From: Streptosporangiaceae bacterium
Lineage (GTDB): Bacteria; Actinomycetota; Actinomycetes; Streptosporangiales; Streptosporangiaceae
Assembly (NCBI GenBank): GCA_030040475.1
Contig: JASHTQ010000171.1
Location: 1 to 5,797 of the forward strand
Reading direction: 5' to 3'
DNA: 5,797 bases
The position numbers and the translations under genes are program-made. Below the pieces are notes generated by a model. That model ran no database searches, had not been told where the DNA came from, and was given only the letters and a program-made list of their open reading frames with translations. Shown in pieces: positions 4,992 through 5,797 of the stretch. How positions within the stretch are numbered: the first letter of the stretch is position 1; every line of letters begins with the position of its first letter.

Positions 4992-5797
4992 ATGACGAAA
5001 ATCACCGGCTTCGAGACCTACGACGTGCGGTTTCCGACGTCGCGGACGCTGGCCGGGTCCGACGCGATGAACCCGGCGCCGGACTACTCCGCCGCCTACG
5101 TCATCGTCAGGACCGACGCTCCCGGGCTGGCCGGGCACGGGTACGCGTTCACGATCGGCCGCGGCAACGACGTCCAGCTGGCGGCGATCCGGTTGCTCGA
5201 GCCGTTCGTGGCCGGCCAGGACCTGGACGAGGTCCTCGCCGACCTCGGCGGCCTGTACCGCCGGCTGGTCAGCGACAGCCCGCTGCACTGGCTGGGCCCG
5301 GCCTGCGGCGTCGTCCACATGGCGACGGGCGCCGTGCTGAACGCATGCTGGGACCTGGCCGCCCGCCGGGCCGGAAAGCCGCTGTGGCTGCTGCTCGCCG
5401 AGCTGACCCCGGAGCAGATCACCGCCCTGGTCGACTTCCGCTACCTGTCCGACGCGCTCACCCCGGACGAGGCGCTCGGGCTGCTCGAGCGGGGCGCCGC
5501 GGGCCGGGCCGAGCGGATCGCCGCGCTGCGCCGGGACGGCTACCCGGCCTACTCGACCGCGCCGGGCTGGCTCGGCTATTCCGACGAGCGGCTGGCGGTG
5601 CTGTGCGCCGAGGCCGTCGACGAGGGCTTCGGCTACGTGAAGATCAAGGTGGGCGCGTCGCTGCAGGACGACAAGCGCCGGTTCGCGGTCGCGCGGAAGG
5701 TGGTGGGCGAGGACGTCGGCATCGCGATCGACGCGAACCAGGTCTGGGACGTGCCCACCGCCATCGGCTGGATCAGGGAGCTCGCCCCGTTCCGGCC
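4992..5797 (+). CDS. fucD: L-fuconate dehydratase, enolase superfamily (3' end beyond the window)
   Basis: The reading frame stays open from the ATG to the window edge: 268 complete codons of the roughly 430-440 expected. It encodes a cytoplasmic Mg2+-dependent enzyme converting L-fuconate to 2-keto-3-deoxy-L-fuconate in the non-phosphorylating L-fucose pathway. The N-terminal capping domain carries the family's hallmark stretch DVRFPTS (11-17) and [15 protein letters not shown] (22-36), which closely resembles characterised Xanthomonas FucD and human ENOSF1 as I remember them. Then come the barrel motif KIK (217-219), whose second Lys is the expected catalytic base, and IDANQVWD (246-253), whose Asp247 is the first metal ligand. 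The remaining metal-binding acids and catalytic His would be in the missing part. An in-frame ATG at 4971 is possible, but homologues begin at 4992. It lies 91 bp after the permease, probably in the same transcription unit subject to the spacer hairpins. L-galactonate or D-arabinonate are possible side substrates. Confidence 0.9.
   Translation, partial: MTKITGFETYDVRFPTSRTLAGSDAMNPAPDYSAAYVIVRTDAPGLAGHGYAFTIGRGNDVQLAAIRLLEPFVAGQDLDEVLADLGGLYRRLVSDSPLHWLGPACGVVHMATGAVLNACWDLAARRAGKPLWLLLAELTPEQITALVDFRYLSDALTPDEALGLLERGAAGRAERIAALRRDGYPAYSTAPGWLGYSDERLAVLCAEAVDEGFGYVKIKVGASLQDDKRRFAVARKVVGEDVGIAIDANQVWDVPTAIGWIRELAPFR

Noticed and set aside
4162..4995. Plus-strand open frame overlapping the permease and running through the C-tract spacer
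   Set aside because: Out-of-frame Arg/Gly-rich product with no recognisable motif, running within a convincing membrane protein gene.

Overview
The window is very GC-rich DNA with codons that overwhelmingly end in G or C, strong AGGAGG-type ribosome binding sites at some genes, a GTG start, and a lipoprotein with a long Arg/Ala/Thr-rich signal peptide and a Ser-rich linker. This points to a high-GC actinomycete chromosome; the genus cannot be fixed from the sequence alone. All recognisable genes are on the + strand.

Layout. Positions 6-800 encode a classical NAD-type short-chain dehydrogenase/reductase (SDR). A 223-bp gap (801-1023) follows, holding an 18-bp tandem repeat on the SDR stop codon, a plausible sigma70-like promoter (910-939), a perfect 6-7-6 dyad abutting its -35 box, and the ribosome binding site of the next gene. 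Then comes a tightly packed three-gene ABC sugar importer of the ribose/xylose (CUT2) type: substrate-binding lipoprotein (1024-2241), two-domain ATPase (2256-3854) and permease (3851-4900, overlapping the ATPase by 4 bp). A 91-bp spacer (4901-4991) is packed with four C7 runs and two strong G:C stem-loops. The last gene (4992 to the window edge, incomplete) is an enolase-superfamily acid-sugar dehydratase that I recognise as L-fuconate dehydratase.

How the genes work together. L-fuconate dehydratase is the diagnostic enzyme of the non-phosphorylating L-fucose pathway (L-fucose -> L-fuconolactone -> L-fuconate -> 2-keto-3-deoxy-L-fuconate -> further oxidation and cleavage). The importer beside it probably brings in L-fucose or a stereochemically related sugar, and the SDR probably does one of the two NAD-dependent oxidations (L-fucose dehydrogenase or 2-keto-3-deoxy-L-fuconate dehydrogenase). 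The substrate assignments of the transporter and SDR are inferred from context. Expected partners not seen here (lactonase of the amidohydrolase type, terminal aldolase or hydrolase, mutarotase, GntR/LacI-type regulator) would have to lie outside the window.

No radically new system is evident. The points most worth a second look are the strongly asymmetric ATPase (second nucleotide-binding domain without Walker A lysine or Walker B Asp/Glu), the structured C-tract spacer before the dehydratase, and the dyad next to the transporter promoter.
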